A stretch of 64,000 nt of DNA from Scandinavium sp002470465 (GTDB taxonomy: Bacteria > Pseudomonadota > Gammaproteobacteria > Enterobacterales > Enterobacteriaceae), in contig NZ_JBFLVD010000025.1 of the NCBI RefSeq assembly GCF_040750395.1, forward strand, positions 124,001-188,000, read 5' to 3'. The notes under the pieces were generated by a model. It was given only the letters and a program-made list of their open reading frames with translations. It was not told where the DNA came from and did not search any database. Each line of letters begins with the position of its first letter. Position 1 is the first letter of the stretch. The position numbers were made by a program, and so were the translations under genes. Below are positions 24,542 through 33,656 of this stretch, in pieces.

Positions 24542-26928
24542 TATTGTCTCTCCCGACAGATCAGCGGCCCATAGGTCTGAAGTTTATGCTCCGGATTAGG
24601 CCGGGTAGTGAAGCTTGCCGCGCAGCGTTTGCCGCCCGGCAGGGTTACGGTCAGCGCGTTAGCGTCATTCAGGTTTTCCAGCCAGGCAATGCCGTCGTAG
24701 CCCACCGGCGCATCAGGTTTTCCGGGGCGCGACACAATGCTTGCCACCGGTATCGCGTCCCCTTCTTCATCATGCAGAATAACGCTGCCGACGCGCTCCT
24801 GTTCCACTGGGAACTCAAGCAGATAGCCGCTGTTACGCCGTAACGCAATGCGCTTTTCCGTCTCTTTAAGCTGCGTATCCGCTGGCAGATTCAGTGCGTT
24901 GATACTGTAGTTCGCCGGATACCAGGCGGAGACGCCGCTGATCAGCAGATACCCCTTGTCATCCGTTTCGCCGACCTGCTGATGTTCGTAATTAACGGGC
25001 ACGGACGGCTGTCCGTCGGTGCTCACCACCACGAACGCATCATTAATCTTATTGGCGGCAAAAGCCTGACCGTCCATCAGCACCAGCGAGCCCATCGCCT
25101 CACCCCACCAGGTCATCTCATTTTCTTCACCATAGCCGCCGCCCTGCAGCTCGACGTTGTTGTTGCGCCAGCCGAGCGTGGCCTGCTGGTAGTTGCTCGA
25201 CCGCGACTGCCGCGCCCAGGCCAGGTTCCAGCTGAAGCCGCCGTCGGAGGGCATGGTGTGGTTGTAGTTGATGCGCTGAGTGCTGCCGTAATCCGGCGTG
25301 TTTTCTGTGCTTACCGCCACGCTGTCAAGATCGCCGAGCGGAATTTGCAGCGACATCGCTACCGTCCAGTCGCCGCGCTGGCGGTCGTGACTCGCCGCCA
25401 GATAAACGCTGCTGGCCCCCCACAGGCTGCGGCTCCAGGAGAGGTTCAGCAGTTCCGTCTTCTGGCTGTCAAAACTTTGTACGCCGATCCACGCCGCCCC
25501 GATATTGCCGTAGTTCCCCATGTTCAGCGACAGCGAATACTGGTCGCTGCGCTGGCTGAGGCTGGCGATAGGGTTATTTTGTGAGTCATACATGCGCGGC
25601 ACATCATAGAGCGCCAGGTTACCGAAGGTTTTATCGCGATGGGTGTGCTGCGTGATAAAGCTGAACGCGCCGGTGCTGTACTGATAGCCCCAGTTCAGCT
25701 GCTGGCCGCCTTCGCCGTACATTTGGCTGTGGGTGTAGCTGCCGTTGACGATGCCGAACTGGCCAATTTTCACCAGCGCGCCCGCTCCGCCCAGCGCCAG
25801 CGAGTCAGCGCCTTCGGCATGGCTTTCCAGCGTCAGAAAATCATTTACGCCGTAGCGATACGTTCCGCTGCCGACCGCCGGGCCGTAGTCAAAATTCTCA
25901 ATGCCGTAGTTGCGCCGCAGCGCCCCGAAGGTGGCCGCCCCGTCGCTGAGCCCGGGCTTAAGCATCTGACTTGCGACATAAAAGGGCAACGTGGTGCTGA
26001 CCTGGCGGCCCAGCGCGTCGGTGGTCACCAGTACCGCATTGCCCGCCCCGTTGATGTAAGGCAGATTGGTGAGCGTGAACGGACCGGGCTGAAGCTGCGT
26101 CGAGCCTGCCCGATAGCCGTCAATAAACAGATCCACCGAGGTCGGCACAGCCGCATCGCCGGAAAAAGCAGGAAGCGGCCAGGTCACCAGATCGGGCCGC
26201 AGAGTAAAGTCGCGCCCGATGCGTATTCCGCCCACGCGCACGCTGTTGCTCCAGCTCAGTGAATCACTGAGCGTGTCGCCCAGCGCCCACTCCAGAGCCG
26301 TGTCGTCATCGGTATAACTCAGCGTGGTGTCATAGCGCATATAGCCATCTTCCAGCGCATTATCGCCGCTGAGACTTTGCCGGACATAGCCGGTTGAAGA
26401 GAGGCTACTTTTGCCGCTAAATAAACGTAACTCATGCCAGATGGCCGCCTGGCCCATACCCTGTTCGGTCTGGCTGGTGTAGAAGTCGTAGTTGAGCAGC
26501 GCTCCGCTGCCGTCCAGCGGTTTCACCCGCATCACGCCGTCGCCAAACGCCGCTTCTTTGGCTGCAAACCAGTCAGATGGCACAGTCAGCAGCAGCCGCT
26601 GGCCGTTGCCGTCGTATTCCGTTTTAACCTGACTCTGCGTCGAGAGATCGACTTCTCCCGCCGGAAACTGCGCAGCTGGCAACCCGGCTCGCTGCAGGTC
26701 GCCGCCAGCGATAAGCCAGTGGTTATCCTTTTGCGTCACCGGCACGACCATCTGCGTATCGTAATGGTTAATCACCAGCCCCAGCTGATACACCGACTGC
26801 TGATTAATGGTCCGGGCATCCGGCGGCGGGGGCAGCAGATCGTCGCCCGATTCCGCCTGACAAAGACCTGAGCTTAACAGTAACGTGCACATGGCAAATT
26901 TAGTCAGTTGCCCGCAGCGGACTGCCAT
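24541..26928 (-). CDS. Archaic chaperone-usher outer-membrane usher (CsuD-like)
   Basis: A 795-residue outer-membrane usher with a signal peptide (cleavage near CQAESG), an N-terminal chaperone-binding domain (VYQLGLVINHYDTQMVV), a 24-strand barrel with the plug inserted near SVDLFIDGYRAGSTQLQPGPF, and C-terminal domains ending in a CRERQ tail. SCPU pilin genes on both sides place it in the CsuD/alternate usher clade. It overlaps the chaperone gene by 25 nt. Confidence 0.88.
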   Translation of the reverse strand: MAVRCGQLTKFAMCTLLLSSGLCQAESGDDLLPPPPDARTINQQSVYQLGLVINHYDTQMVVPVTQKDNHWLIAGGDLQRAGLPAAQFPAGEVDLSTQSQVKTEYDGNGQRLLLTVPSDWFAAKEAAFGDGVMRVKPLDGSGALLNYDFYTSQTEQGMGQAAIWHELRLFSGKSSLSSTGYVRQSLSGDNALEDGYMRYDTTLSYTDDDTALEWALGDTLSDSLSWSNSVRVGGIRIGRDFTLRPDLVTWPLPAFSGDAAVPTSVDLFIDGYRAGSTQLQPGPFTLTNLPYINGAGNAVLVTTDALGRQVSTTLPFYVASQMLKPGLSDGAATFGALRRNYGIENFDYGPAVGSGTYRYGVNDFLTLESHAEGADSLALGGAGALVKIGQFGIVNGSYTHSQMYGEGGQQLNWGYQYSTGAFSFITQHTHRDKTFGNLALYDVPRMYDSQNNPIASLSQRSDQYSLSLNMGNYGNIGAAWIGVQSFDSQKTELLNLSWSRSLWGASSVYLAASHDRQRGDWTVAMSLQIPLGDLDSVAVSTENTPDYGSTQRINYNHTMPSDGGFSWNLAWARQSRSSNYQQATLGWRNNNVELQGGGYGEENEMTWWGEAMGSLVLMDGQAFAANKINDAFVVVSTDGQPSVPVNYEHQQVGETDDKGYLLISGVSAWYPANYSINALNLPADTQLKETEKRIALRRNSGYLLEFPVEQERVGSVILHDEEGDAIPVASIVSRPGKPDAPVGYDGIAWLENLNDANALTVTLPGGKRCAASFTTRPNPEHKLQTYGPLICRERQ

Positions 26929-27668
26929 TTCGCGTCCTGTGCATTAATGGTCGCGCTGATGGCCGTCGGATGCGTGACGCCGTCAGGCAGCGGCCAGCTT
27001 CGCGTCTGCCCGGGCAGCACGTACCCCAGCAGGCCTGGCGCCACCTCCCGCTCGCGTCCTCCCTGGCGAACGGACACCTGGCTCAGGCGTACATGCACCC
27101 GATCCCGATTTCGCACAACGATGGCTGGTTTGCCATCAAGAGCAGTCGTGCTCCAGCTCAGATTACGGCTGTCGACCAGCACGTGGTTCGCCCCTTCCGC
27201 TTCCACCGGCATACCGCTGCCATACACAAATAGCGGGATCGAATAACGCATTTGCAGTTTGAGGCCCATCTGCGGCTTGCTGTTATCGGTGGGTTGAGGG
27301 ATTTCATCAATGATAACGCGGTAGGCCAGCTCTTTGCCCTGCGGCACATCGGCTTGTTTGATCAAACGAATCAGCTGTTTACCACCGCGATCGACGCGCA
27401 GGATCGGCGGACTTGCCACCACATCCTGCTGCTGCTGGTAGCGTTCAAAACCGCCTTCCTGCTGCCAGCGCACAATACGCACCTGCATGGTCGTGGCGGC
27501 CAAGCCCTGGTTCTCAATCCACAGCTCGGTGGCCTTTTTGTCTGCCGTGAGAAAGGGATCTATTGGCCAGATAAGCACCGTCGCGGCGGCCTGTACGCCG
27601 GATGAAAACAGGCAGAAAGCGCTCAGACAGGCTGGGGCTAAAAAGCGGGGCAGATAACTTGAGTTCAT
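26904..27668 (-). CDS. Archaic pilus periplasmic chaperone (CsuC-like)
   Basis: A 254-residue periplasmic chaperone with a signal peptide ending around VQAAATV. Two Ig-like domains follow; the first has DPFLTADKKATELWIENQG and the subunit-anchoring edge strand near RVDRGGKQLIRLIKQ, and the second includes VHVRLSQVSV. It would cap donor-strand grooves of the SCPU pilins and deliver them to the usher. It lies between the second pilin and the usher gene. Confidence 0.87.
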   Translation of the reverse strand: MNSSYLPRFLAPACLSAFCLFSSGVQAAATVLIWPIDPFLTADKKATELWIENQGLAATTMQVRIVRWQQEGGFERYQQQQDVVASPPILRVDRGGKQLIRLIKQADVPQGKELAYRVIIDEIPQPTDNSKPQMGLKLQMRYSIPLFVYGSGMPVEAEGANHVLVDSRNLSWSTTALDGKPAIVVRNRDRVHVRLSQVSVRQGGREREVAPGLLGYVLPGQTRSWPLPDGVTHPTAISATINAQDAKWQSAAGN

Positions 27669-27683
27669 GTGTTTCTCCCTGAT

Positions 27684-28235
27684 TTACCATGACAACGTCA
27701 CGGTCAGTTGATCGCTGTAAGTCCCTGCCGGGCTGAACCCGGTCAGTTGCGCCGCGCCATAAAGCGTCAGCGCGATATTATCGCCATTGCTGTAGGTCAC
27801 CGACACGGGCTGGTTGACCAGGATTTCCGTATTGGCCGCAAGCCCACTGCTGCTGTAGAGCCTGTACGGCACTTTATCCGTCCCGCCGGAGCGCTGCATA
27901 TTGCGCACGGTGGTGTAGTTTTTCCCGCCGTCAATGGTCATGCTGAGCGCAACGCCGGGCGTGCAGGCCAGCGACAGAGACGCAGCTGGCACAAACTGCG
28001 TACTTATCTGCCCCGACTTCACGCCGCTGTAGCTGCCGAAGTTCAGCGTGCCCATCGCCCCGCCGGTGCCCATCGCCATGGAACAGCCCGGCGTGATGGT
28101 GGCACTGACCTTGAATGACTGGGAAGTGACCGTCAGCGCACTCACCGGAAAGCCCTGAGCCAGCAGCACAACCAGTTGAACAAGGCGCAGCCATCCCCTG
28201 GCTGCCCGCAGGAAGCCCGTCACACCCAATGTCAT
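27684..28235 (-). CDS. SCPU-domain pilin, second subunit
   Basis: A 183-residue spore-coat-U protein. A hydrophobic leader spans residues ~15-35 and the SCPU domain starts at KVSATITPGCSM, with the pattern GTLNFGSYS and the C-terminus AGTYSDQLTVTLSW. It probably corresponds to CsuA or CsuB, minor or adaptor subunits. The annotated start gives an unusually long n-region before the leader, so a downstream start is possible. It lies 8 nt after the first pilin. Confidence 0.78.
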   Translation of the reverse strand: MTLGVTGFLRAARGWLRLVQLVVLLAQGFPVSALTVTSQSFKVSATITPGCSMAMGTGGAMGTLNFGSYSGVKSGQISTQFVPAASLSLACTPGVALSMTIDGGKNYTTVRNMQRSGGTDKVPYRLYSSSGLAANTEILVNQPVSVTYSNGDNIALTLYGAAQLTGFSPAGTYSDQLTVTLSW

Positions 28236-28243
28236 TCGTGGGC

Positions 28244-28813
28244 TTAATAGTTGACGCTAACGTTAATCGTGTCGGTGTAAGTTCCCGGCACAACGGTCAC
28301 ACTGTTACCACCACCCTGAATGCGTCCGTACAGGGTGTAGCTGTCAACCCCATCCGTAGTGGAAGCAATTGGTAAAGCGGCGTTGTTAGCCACCACGTTG
28401 CTGTAACCGCTGTCGCTATAGAGGCTGTAGGCCACGCCCTGCGTGGCATCGGTGGTGCTGAGCAGGTAGCGGCCTGGTGTGCCTGGCGTACCGACCACGG
28501 TAGTCGGCGCGGTGCTGTTAGTGTTACCGGTAATGGTCACCGTATAGCTGCTGGTGGTGCACTGAACGGTAAACGTATTCCCGCCGCTGGCGCCGGTCAG
28601 CTGCGTGGTAAGCGTTGAGAAGGTGGCAGGATGCGTACCAAAATCGAGCGTACCGAAGTTGATGCCGCTCTGGCTTGGGGAGCCGTTTATCAGGCAGCCG
28701 TTGGTCAGCGTCAGGGTGGCGGCAATGGTCCCGAGGCTCGTAACGGCCTGGGCTGCCGGGCCGGTCAGCGCCAGAAAACTCGCTGCGGTCAGAAGAAGAC
28801 GTGTTCTCTTCAT
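28244..28813 (-). CDS. SCPU-domain major pilin (CsuA/B-like)
   Basis: A 189-residue secreted protein with a clear signal peptide (AQA cleavage near residue 23). It has an SCPU domain containing LTLTNGCLINGSP and FGTLDFGTHPATF, two cysteines, and the C-terminal strand PGTYTDTINVSVNY. First position in the operon and the single-domain form fit the major shaft subunit CsuA/B. The protein is very rich in Thr, Ser and Gly, as usual for pilins. An upstream CRP site suggests catabolite control of the operon. Confidence 0.82.
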   Translation of the reverse strand: MKRTRLLLTAASFLALTGPAAQAVTSLGTIAATLTLTNGCLINGSPSQSGINFGTLDFGTHPATFSTLTTQLTGASGGNTFTVQCTTSSYTVTITGNTNSTAPTTVVGTPGTPGRYLLSTTDATQGVAYSLYSDSGYSNVVANNAALPIASTTDGVDSYTLYGRIQGGGNSVTVVPGTYTDTINVSVNY

Positions 28814-29046
28814 GGGGCGTCTCCGGGGTCAGAAGTCCTGGCGCTTTTCTGTTTTGCGTCAGTCGGTTATCAGGCTGCCGTTGCGGCCACCTTAACTGAA
28901 ATCTAGTTCAGGGTTTTTATTCAACCAACTTTGCTACACAAATTAAGTCTTTCGCGTTATTTACACGTTTAGTTTTTATTAATCAGCTAATTACCAGCGA
29001 GCCGGCAGGAAGAAATGACAAGTTGCAGAGAATATATTGCGGCTAT

Positions 29047-29062
29047 TGTGATCTAAATCACA
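29047..29062. promoter_or_regulatory. CRP site upstream of the pilus operon
   Basis: TGTGATCTAAATCACA, a perfect match to TGTGA-N6-TCACA. It lies 234 nt before the first pilin gene and 95 nt beyond the cheW stop codon. The most plausible target is the pilus operon. Confidence 0.8.
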
Positions 29063-29129
29063 CAGCATTTTCAGGGAGATATTAGCCGAGCTTACCGGGA
29101 GTTTAGAGGGGGTGAAATGGAGCGAAAAT

Positions 29130-29150
29130 CCCCCGCCATTGCGACGGGGG
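29130..29150 (-). terminator. motAB-cheAW terminator
   Basis: Stem CCCCCG / CGGGGG with a 9-nt loop, followed on the minus strand by ATTTTCG. It lies directly after the cheW stop codon and insulates the pilus operon from the chemotaxis operon. Confidence 0.65.
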
Positions 29151-29157
29151 AAAATCA

Positions 29158-29661
29158 TTACGCGGCACTTATCGCCGCGTTATCAAGCAGGGCCATCTCT
29201 TCGCTGTTGAGCAACTTTTCGATGTTAACCAGAATCAGCATACGCTCACCGAGCGCGCCGAGGCCGGTGAGGTATTCAGTGGAGAGCGTCACGGCAAACT
29301 CCGGCGCAGGGCGAATCTGATCGGCGGCGAGCGACAGCACGTCGGACACACCATCAACCACAATGCCCACCACGCGCTGGCTCAGGTTCAGCACGATCAC
29401 TACCGTATTGTCGTTATACTCTACGTCCTGCTGACTAAATTTCACGCGCAGATCGACGATCGGCACAATCACGCCACGCAGGTTAGTCACGCCTTTGATG
29501 AACGATGGCGTGTTCGCGATACGCGTCACCTGATCGTAACCGCGAATCTCCTGCACCTTCAGGATATCAATCCCGTACTCTTCATCCCCCAACGTGAAGA
29601 CCAGGAATTCCTGGCCCGATGGCTCGCCCGCCAGTTTTGCTACGTTCGTCATACCGGTCAT
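29158..29661 (-). CDS. cheW: Chemotaxis coupling protein CheW
   Basis: A 167-residue adaptor of two SH3-like subdomains that couples receptors to CheA. GQEFLVFTLGDEEYGIDILKV, GVTNLRGVIVPIVDLR and the C-terminal LVNIEKLL match E. coli almost residue for residue. It is last in motAB-cheAW, 19 nt after cheA. Confidence 0.96.
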   Translation of the reverse strand: MTGMTNVAKLAGEPSGQEFLVFTLGDEEYGIDILKVQEIRGYDQVTRIANTPSFIKGVTNLRGVIVPIVDLRVKFSQQDVEYNDNTVVIVLNLSQRVVGIVVDGVSDVLSLAADQIRPAPEFAVTLSTEYLTGLGALGERMLILVNIEKLLNSEEMALLDNAAISAA

Positions 29662-29680
29662 TTTTTTCCCTTCTTAAGCA

Positions 29681-31711
29681 TCAGGCAGCGCTGTACGCCA
29701 CACGTTGTTCACGATTCAAACCCTGCAAAGCCTGAACATCGACGATCAGCGCCACGCTGCCGTCGCCGAGGATGGTGGCGGCTGAGATGCCCGGTACTTT
29801 GCGGTAGTTGCTTTCCAGATTTTTCACCACCACCTGATGCTGGCCGATCAGTTGATCCACCAGCAGCGCGTAGCGGCGGCCTGCACTTTGCAGGATAACC
29901 ACGATGCCCTGGGTCGCTTCGGTTTTGGCGCCCTGAACATCAAAGACTTTCCACAGCTCCACCAGCGGCAGATATTCACCGCGCACTTCCAGCACGCGCT
30001 CGCCGCCTGCCAGCGGATGTAAGTCTTCTTCGCGCGGCTGGAGGGATTCCATTACTGCGTTGAGCGGCAGAATAAACACTTCGCCGCTCACCTTAACGGA
30101 CATACCGTCGAGGATCGCCAGCGTCAGCGGCAGCAGAATACGGATTGTGGTCCCCGCGCCCTGCTTCGATTTAATCTCAACGTGGCCGCCCATCTCCTGG
30201 ATGTTCCGCTTCACTACGTCCATGCCTACGCCACGCCCGGAGACGTCGGTCACCTGCTCGGCGGTGGAGAAGCCCGGCGCGAAAATCAGCATGCCGACCT
30301 CTTCGTCGGTCATGTTTTCGTTCACCGCCATCCCCTGCGAAAGCGCCTTGGCCAGGATGCGCTCACGGTTAAGGCCTGCGCCGTCGTCGGTGACTTCAAT
30401 GCAGATATTGCCGCCCTGATGCTCTGCGGAAAGGATCAGGTTGCCGACGGCAGATTTTCCTGCCGCCATGCGGTTTTCCGGGGATTCAATGCCATGGTCG
30501 AGGCTGTTGCGCACGAGGTGCGTCAGCGGGTCAATAATGCGCTCGATTAAGCTTTTATCCAGCTCGGTGGAGCTGCCCATCAGGGTCAGTTCCACCTGTT
30601 TATTGAGCTTGCTCGCCAGGTCACGCACCAGGCGCGGGAAGCGACTGAAGACGTATTCCATCGGCATCATACGAATCGACATCACCGATTCCTGCAGATC
30701 GCGGGCGTTGCGCTCAAGCTGTCCCATGCTGGTGATCAGGTCACCGTGCTGAACCGGGTCGAGTTCATTGGAACGCTGCGCCAGCATCGACTGGGTGATC
30801 ACCAGTTCGCCAACGAGGTTAATCAGCTGATCGACCTTCTCCACCGCCACGCGAATGCTGGTCGACTCGCTGACGCGCGCCGGTTTTTCGCGATCCGCAC
30901 GTGGGGCAGCAGCAGCCTCTTTTGGCACGGCTTTCAGTACCGGGGCGTTAACCACGGCAGGTGCTTCAGCCGTTTCCACTACGGTCACCGCCGGGGTTTC
31001 AGCCACCGCCTCTGGGGCGGTTTCAAACGCAATCTGGTCGGCTTCAATAACGAAGCACAGCACCGCCACGATGTCATCCTGCGACACCGCGCCGTCAAGA
31101 TTCGCACTGAGAGAATCCGCCGTTTTCACCACCTGGCTAATTTGTGCGAGGTTGCTCAGCTCTTCCTGCAACATCTCCGGCTCACCGCTCTTCAGGCGGG
31201 AAAGCACGATGCGAGTCTGACCGCCGGGCTGCGCAGGCGCTATCGCCACTTCACTTTCTGGTGCTTCGTTTTCCACAACGCTCAGTTTTGCGCCTGATGC
31301 GGAAGGCACGGCTTCGCCTTTGGCTTCTAAAGCCAGCTGGCGCAGGGCCTGACAAATATATTCGAAGCTGGCAGCGTCCGGCTCCTGCGAGCTTTTATAA
31401 GCATCGAGCTGTTCCTGCATGATGTCTTTCGTTTCCAAAAACAGGTTGATAATGTCGGTATTGAGCTGCATCTCACCGCGCCGGGCGTCATCCAGCAGGT
31501 TTTCCATCAGGTGAGTGGTTTCCTGCAAGACGCTAAAGCCGAATGTGCCTGCGCCGCCTTTGATGGAGTGCGCCGCGCGAAAAATAGCGTTCAGCTGCTC
31601 GGCGTCAGGGGCTTCCGGGACGAGATCCAGCAGGTGCTGCTCCATGTCAGCCAACAACTCGTCGGCTTCATCGAAAAATGTCTGATAAAAATCGCTGATA
31701 TCCATGCTCAC
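29681..31711 (-). CDS. cheA: Chemotaxis histidine kinase CheA
   Basis: A 676-residue kinase. P1 carries the phosphorylated His48 (AAHSIKGG), P2 binds CheY/CheB, P3 dimerises, P4 is the ATPase with N-box HLVRNSLDHGIE and G-boxes DDGAGLNRE and GRGVGMD, and P5 is CheW-like. It is about 22 residues longer than E. coli CheA (654). The extra length is in the P2-P3 linker, which is rich in Ala, Val, Pro and Glu (near VAETPAVTVVETAEAPAVV). The start is GTG, preceded by GAGGTGAT. It lies 4 nt after motB. Confidence 0.95.
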   Translation of the reverse strand: MSMDISDFYQTFFDEADELLADMEQHLLDLVPEAPDAEQLNAIFRAAHSIKGGAGTFGFSVLQETTHLMENLLDDARRGEMQLNTDIINLFLETKDIMQEQLDAYKSSQEPDAASFEYICQALRQLALEAKGEAVPSASGAKLSVVENEAPESEVAIAPAQPGGQTRIVLSRLKSGEPEMLQEELSNLAQISQVVKTADSLSANLDGAVSQDDIVAVLCFVIEADQIAFETAPEAVAETPAVTVVETAEAPAVVNAPVLKAVPKEAAAAPRADREKPARVSESTSIRVAVEKVDQLINLVGELVITQSMLAQRSNELDPVQHGDLITSMGQLERNARDLQESVMSIRMMPMEYVFSRFPRLVRDLASKLNKQVELTLMGSSTELDKSLIERIIDPLTHLVRNSLDHGIESPENRMAAGKSAVGNLILSAEHQGGNICIEVTDDGAGLNRERILAKALSQGMAVNENMTDEEVGMLIFAPGFSTAEQVTDVSGRGVGMDVVKRNIQEMGGHVEIKSKQGAGTTIRILLPLTLAILDGMSVKVSGEVFILPLNAVMESLQPREEDLHPLAGGERVLEVRGEYLPLVELWKVFDVQGAKTEATQGIVVILQSAGRRYALLVDQLIGQHQVVVKNLESNYRKVPGISAATILGDGSVALIVDVQALQGLNREQRVAYSAA

Positions 31712-31715
31712 GCTA

Positions 31716-32645
31716 TCACCTCTGTAGAGATTGTGGCGATGTGGGACTGGCCGCCGGAGGCAGCGCCCCCGGTTGCTGTAATACGCTTAACGGTTCGTTC
31801 TGGCTTTCGGCGTTCTCATGGAGGATTGCCTGCTCAGCCTGTGAATTGAGCACCAGTAAACTGATGCGGCGGTTGATAGCGTCATCTCCGCCGTGCGGCT
31901 GTAACTTCATGGTGTTGGCCATGCCGATCACTCGCAGCACTTTGCCGTCGTCCAGGCCCCCAGCGACCAGCTCCCGACGCGAGGCGTTAGCGCGATCGGC
32001 GGAGAGCTCCCAGTTGCTGTAACCTCTGTCACCCGTAGCATACGGGTAATCATCGGTGTGGCCTGAAAGACTGATTTTGTTCGGCACTTCATTCAGTACC
32101 GGCGCAATGGCGCGCAGAATGTCGCGCATGTAGGACTCCACCTCCGCGCTGCCGGTTTTAAACATCGGGCGGTTCTGGCTGTCGATAATCTGAATGCGCA
32201 GTCCTTCCTGCACCAGATCGATTTTCAGGTACTGGCGCAGGGCTTTCAGCTTCGGATCGGACTCGATCAGTTGATCCAATTCACCGCGAACTTTCTTCAG
32301 CCGGTTCTGCTCCATGCGCTTTTTCAGCTCATCGATATTCGGCTCTTTTTTCACTTCGCCCTGGCGCTGGGTGTAGTCGTCCCCACCGCCGGGGATCGGG
32401 CTTTGGCTTTCGGATATGCGTGAGCCGCCGGTCACCGCAGTCGCCAGCGGCGTACGGAAATATTCGGCGATCTGAATAAGCTCTTTCGGGCTGGAGATGG
32501 AGATAAGCCACATCACCAGAAAGAACGCCATCATCGCGGTCATAAAATCGGCGTAAGCAATTTTCCACGAGCCGTGTCCGGCCCCGCTGTGGTTTTTGTG
32601 CTTGCGCCGCCTGACGACGACTATCGGGTGAGCCTGGTTTTTCAT
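31716..32645 (-). CDS. motB: Flagellar stator protein MotB
   Basis: A 309-residue stator subunit with one transmembrane helix holding the proton-carrying aspartate Asp33 (YADFMTAMMAFFLVMWL; Asp32 in E. coli), a plug segment, and a C-terminal OmpA-like peptidoglycan-binding domain (LSGHTDDYPY, SADRANASRREL, NRRISLLVLN). It overlaps motA by 4 nt. The Pro/Ser-rich end is typical. Confidence 0.95.
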   Translation of the reverse strand: MKNQAHPIVVVRRRKHKNHSGAGHGSWKIAYADFMTAMMAFFLVMWLISISSPKELIQIAEYFRTPLATAVTGGSRISESQSPIPGGGDDYTQRQGEVKKEPNIDELKKRMEQNRLKKVRGELDQLIESDPKLKALRQYLKIDLVQEGLRIQIIDSQNRPMFKTGSAEVESYMRDILRAIAPVLNEVPNKISLSGHTDDYPYATGDRGYSNWELSADRANASRRELVAGGLDDGKVLRVIGMANTMKLQPHGGDDAINRRISLLVLNSQAEQAILHENAESQNEPLSVLQQPGALPPAASPTSPQSLQR

Positions 32646-33532
32646 GCGTCCTCGGTCGTCGTTTGTTGTGCCGACGGATTACGCACTGCACGCACATGCT
32701 CTTCCAGCTCGATGAATGACGGACGTTCGCTGGAGTAAAGCGTTTTACGGCCAAACTCTACCGCGATCGGCGGTGCGTAACCGTTGAGGTTCGACAGCAG
32801 CGTGATTTTGACGCACTGCATCATCTTGGTGGTTTCGGCACTTTTCTGACGCAGCACCGTCGCCAGCGGAGAAATAAAGCCGTAGGCCAGCAATATACCG
32901 AGGAACGTCCCGACCATCGCATGGGCGATCATCGCCCCCAGTTCCGCCGCCGGGCGATCCGCTGAACCCAGCGCGTGCACCACGCCCATCACCGCGGCCA
33001 CGATACCGAAAGCAGGCAGCGAATCACCGACGATGGCCAGGCTGTTGGCCGGAACTTCGGCTTCGCTTTCATGGGTTTCGATCTCTTCGTCCATCAGCGC
33101 TTCGATTTCGAAGGTGTTCATATTGCCGCTGATGATGAGGCGCAGGTAGTCGACGATAAACTCCAGCATCACTTTATCGGCGAGAATGCGCGGATAGCTG
33201 GCAAAGATTTCGCTCTCGGTGGGATTTTCGATGTCACGCTCCAGCGAGAACATCCCCTGCTGGCGCGACTTGGCCATCAGCCGGTACAGCAGCGCCAGCA
33301 GATCCATGTACATACTTTTGGTGTACTTCGAACGACGAAACAGCAACGGCAGCGCCTTCAGCGTGCCCTTGATGGCTTTCCCGTTGTTGCCAACGATAAA
33401 CGCCCCTATCCCTGCGCCGGCGATAATGATCAATTCTGCAGGCTGATAGAGTGCCCCAAGGTGTCCGCCGGTAAATGCATACCCGCCGAAGACTGTACCA
33501 AGAACAACCAGGTAACCTAATAAGATAAGCAC
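32642..33532 (-). CDS. motA: Flagellar stator protein MotA
   Basis: A 296-residue membrane protein with four hydrophobic helices and the large cytoplasmic loop containing the charged residues that contact FliG (SLERDIENPTESEIFASYPRIL). Helices 3-4 carry the conserved prolines (DSLPAFGIVAAVMG). The GTG at 33532 is chosen: AAGGATG lies 7 nt upstream and the product VLILLGYLVVLGT matches E. coli MotA, which also starts with GTG. It is first in motAB-cheAW, downstream of flhDC. Confidence 0.95.
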   Translation of the reverse strand: MLILLGYLVVLGTVFGGYAFTGGHLGALYQPAELIIIAGAGIGAFIVGNNGKAIKGTLKALPLLFRRSKYTKSMYMDLLALLYRLMAKSRQQGMFSLERDIENPTESEIFASYPRILADKVMLEFIVDYLRLIISGNMNTFEIEALMDEEIETHESEAEVPANSLAIVGDSLPAFGIVAAVMGVVHALGSADRPAAELGAMIAHAMVGTFLGILLAYGFISPLATVLRQKSAETTKMMQCVKITLLSNLNGYAPPIAVEFGRKTLYSSERPSFIELEEHVRAVRNPSAQQTTTEDA

Positions 33533-33596
33533 GACATCATCCTTCCGCTGTTGATAAGCCCGGGATGAACGACAGTGCATTTCACCGAAGCGGTGG

Positions 33597-33628
33597 CAAA
33601 AAAAAAGCAGCGGACCTGCGTCCGCTGC
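33597..33628 (-). terminator. flhDC terminator
   Basis: Stem GCAGCGGAC / GTCCGCTGC with a CTGC loop, preceded on the plus strand by ten A residues, which form a long U-run for the leftward flhDC transcript. It lies 28 nt after the flhC stop. Confidence 0.9.
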
Positions 33629-33656
33629 TGGAGTGTTTTGCCACACCTTACTTCGG

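Larger units (their letters stand above)
28814..29157 (-). promoter_or_regulatory. Pilus-operon regulatory region
   Basis: A 344-nt non-coding gap between the first pilin gene and cheW. It holds the cheW terminator, a CRP palindrome, an AT-rich stretch at 28910-29000, and a possible promoter on the minus strand: TTGGTT (28923-28928), 17 nt, TAGATT (28900-28905). I see no small gene in it. Confidence 0.55.
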
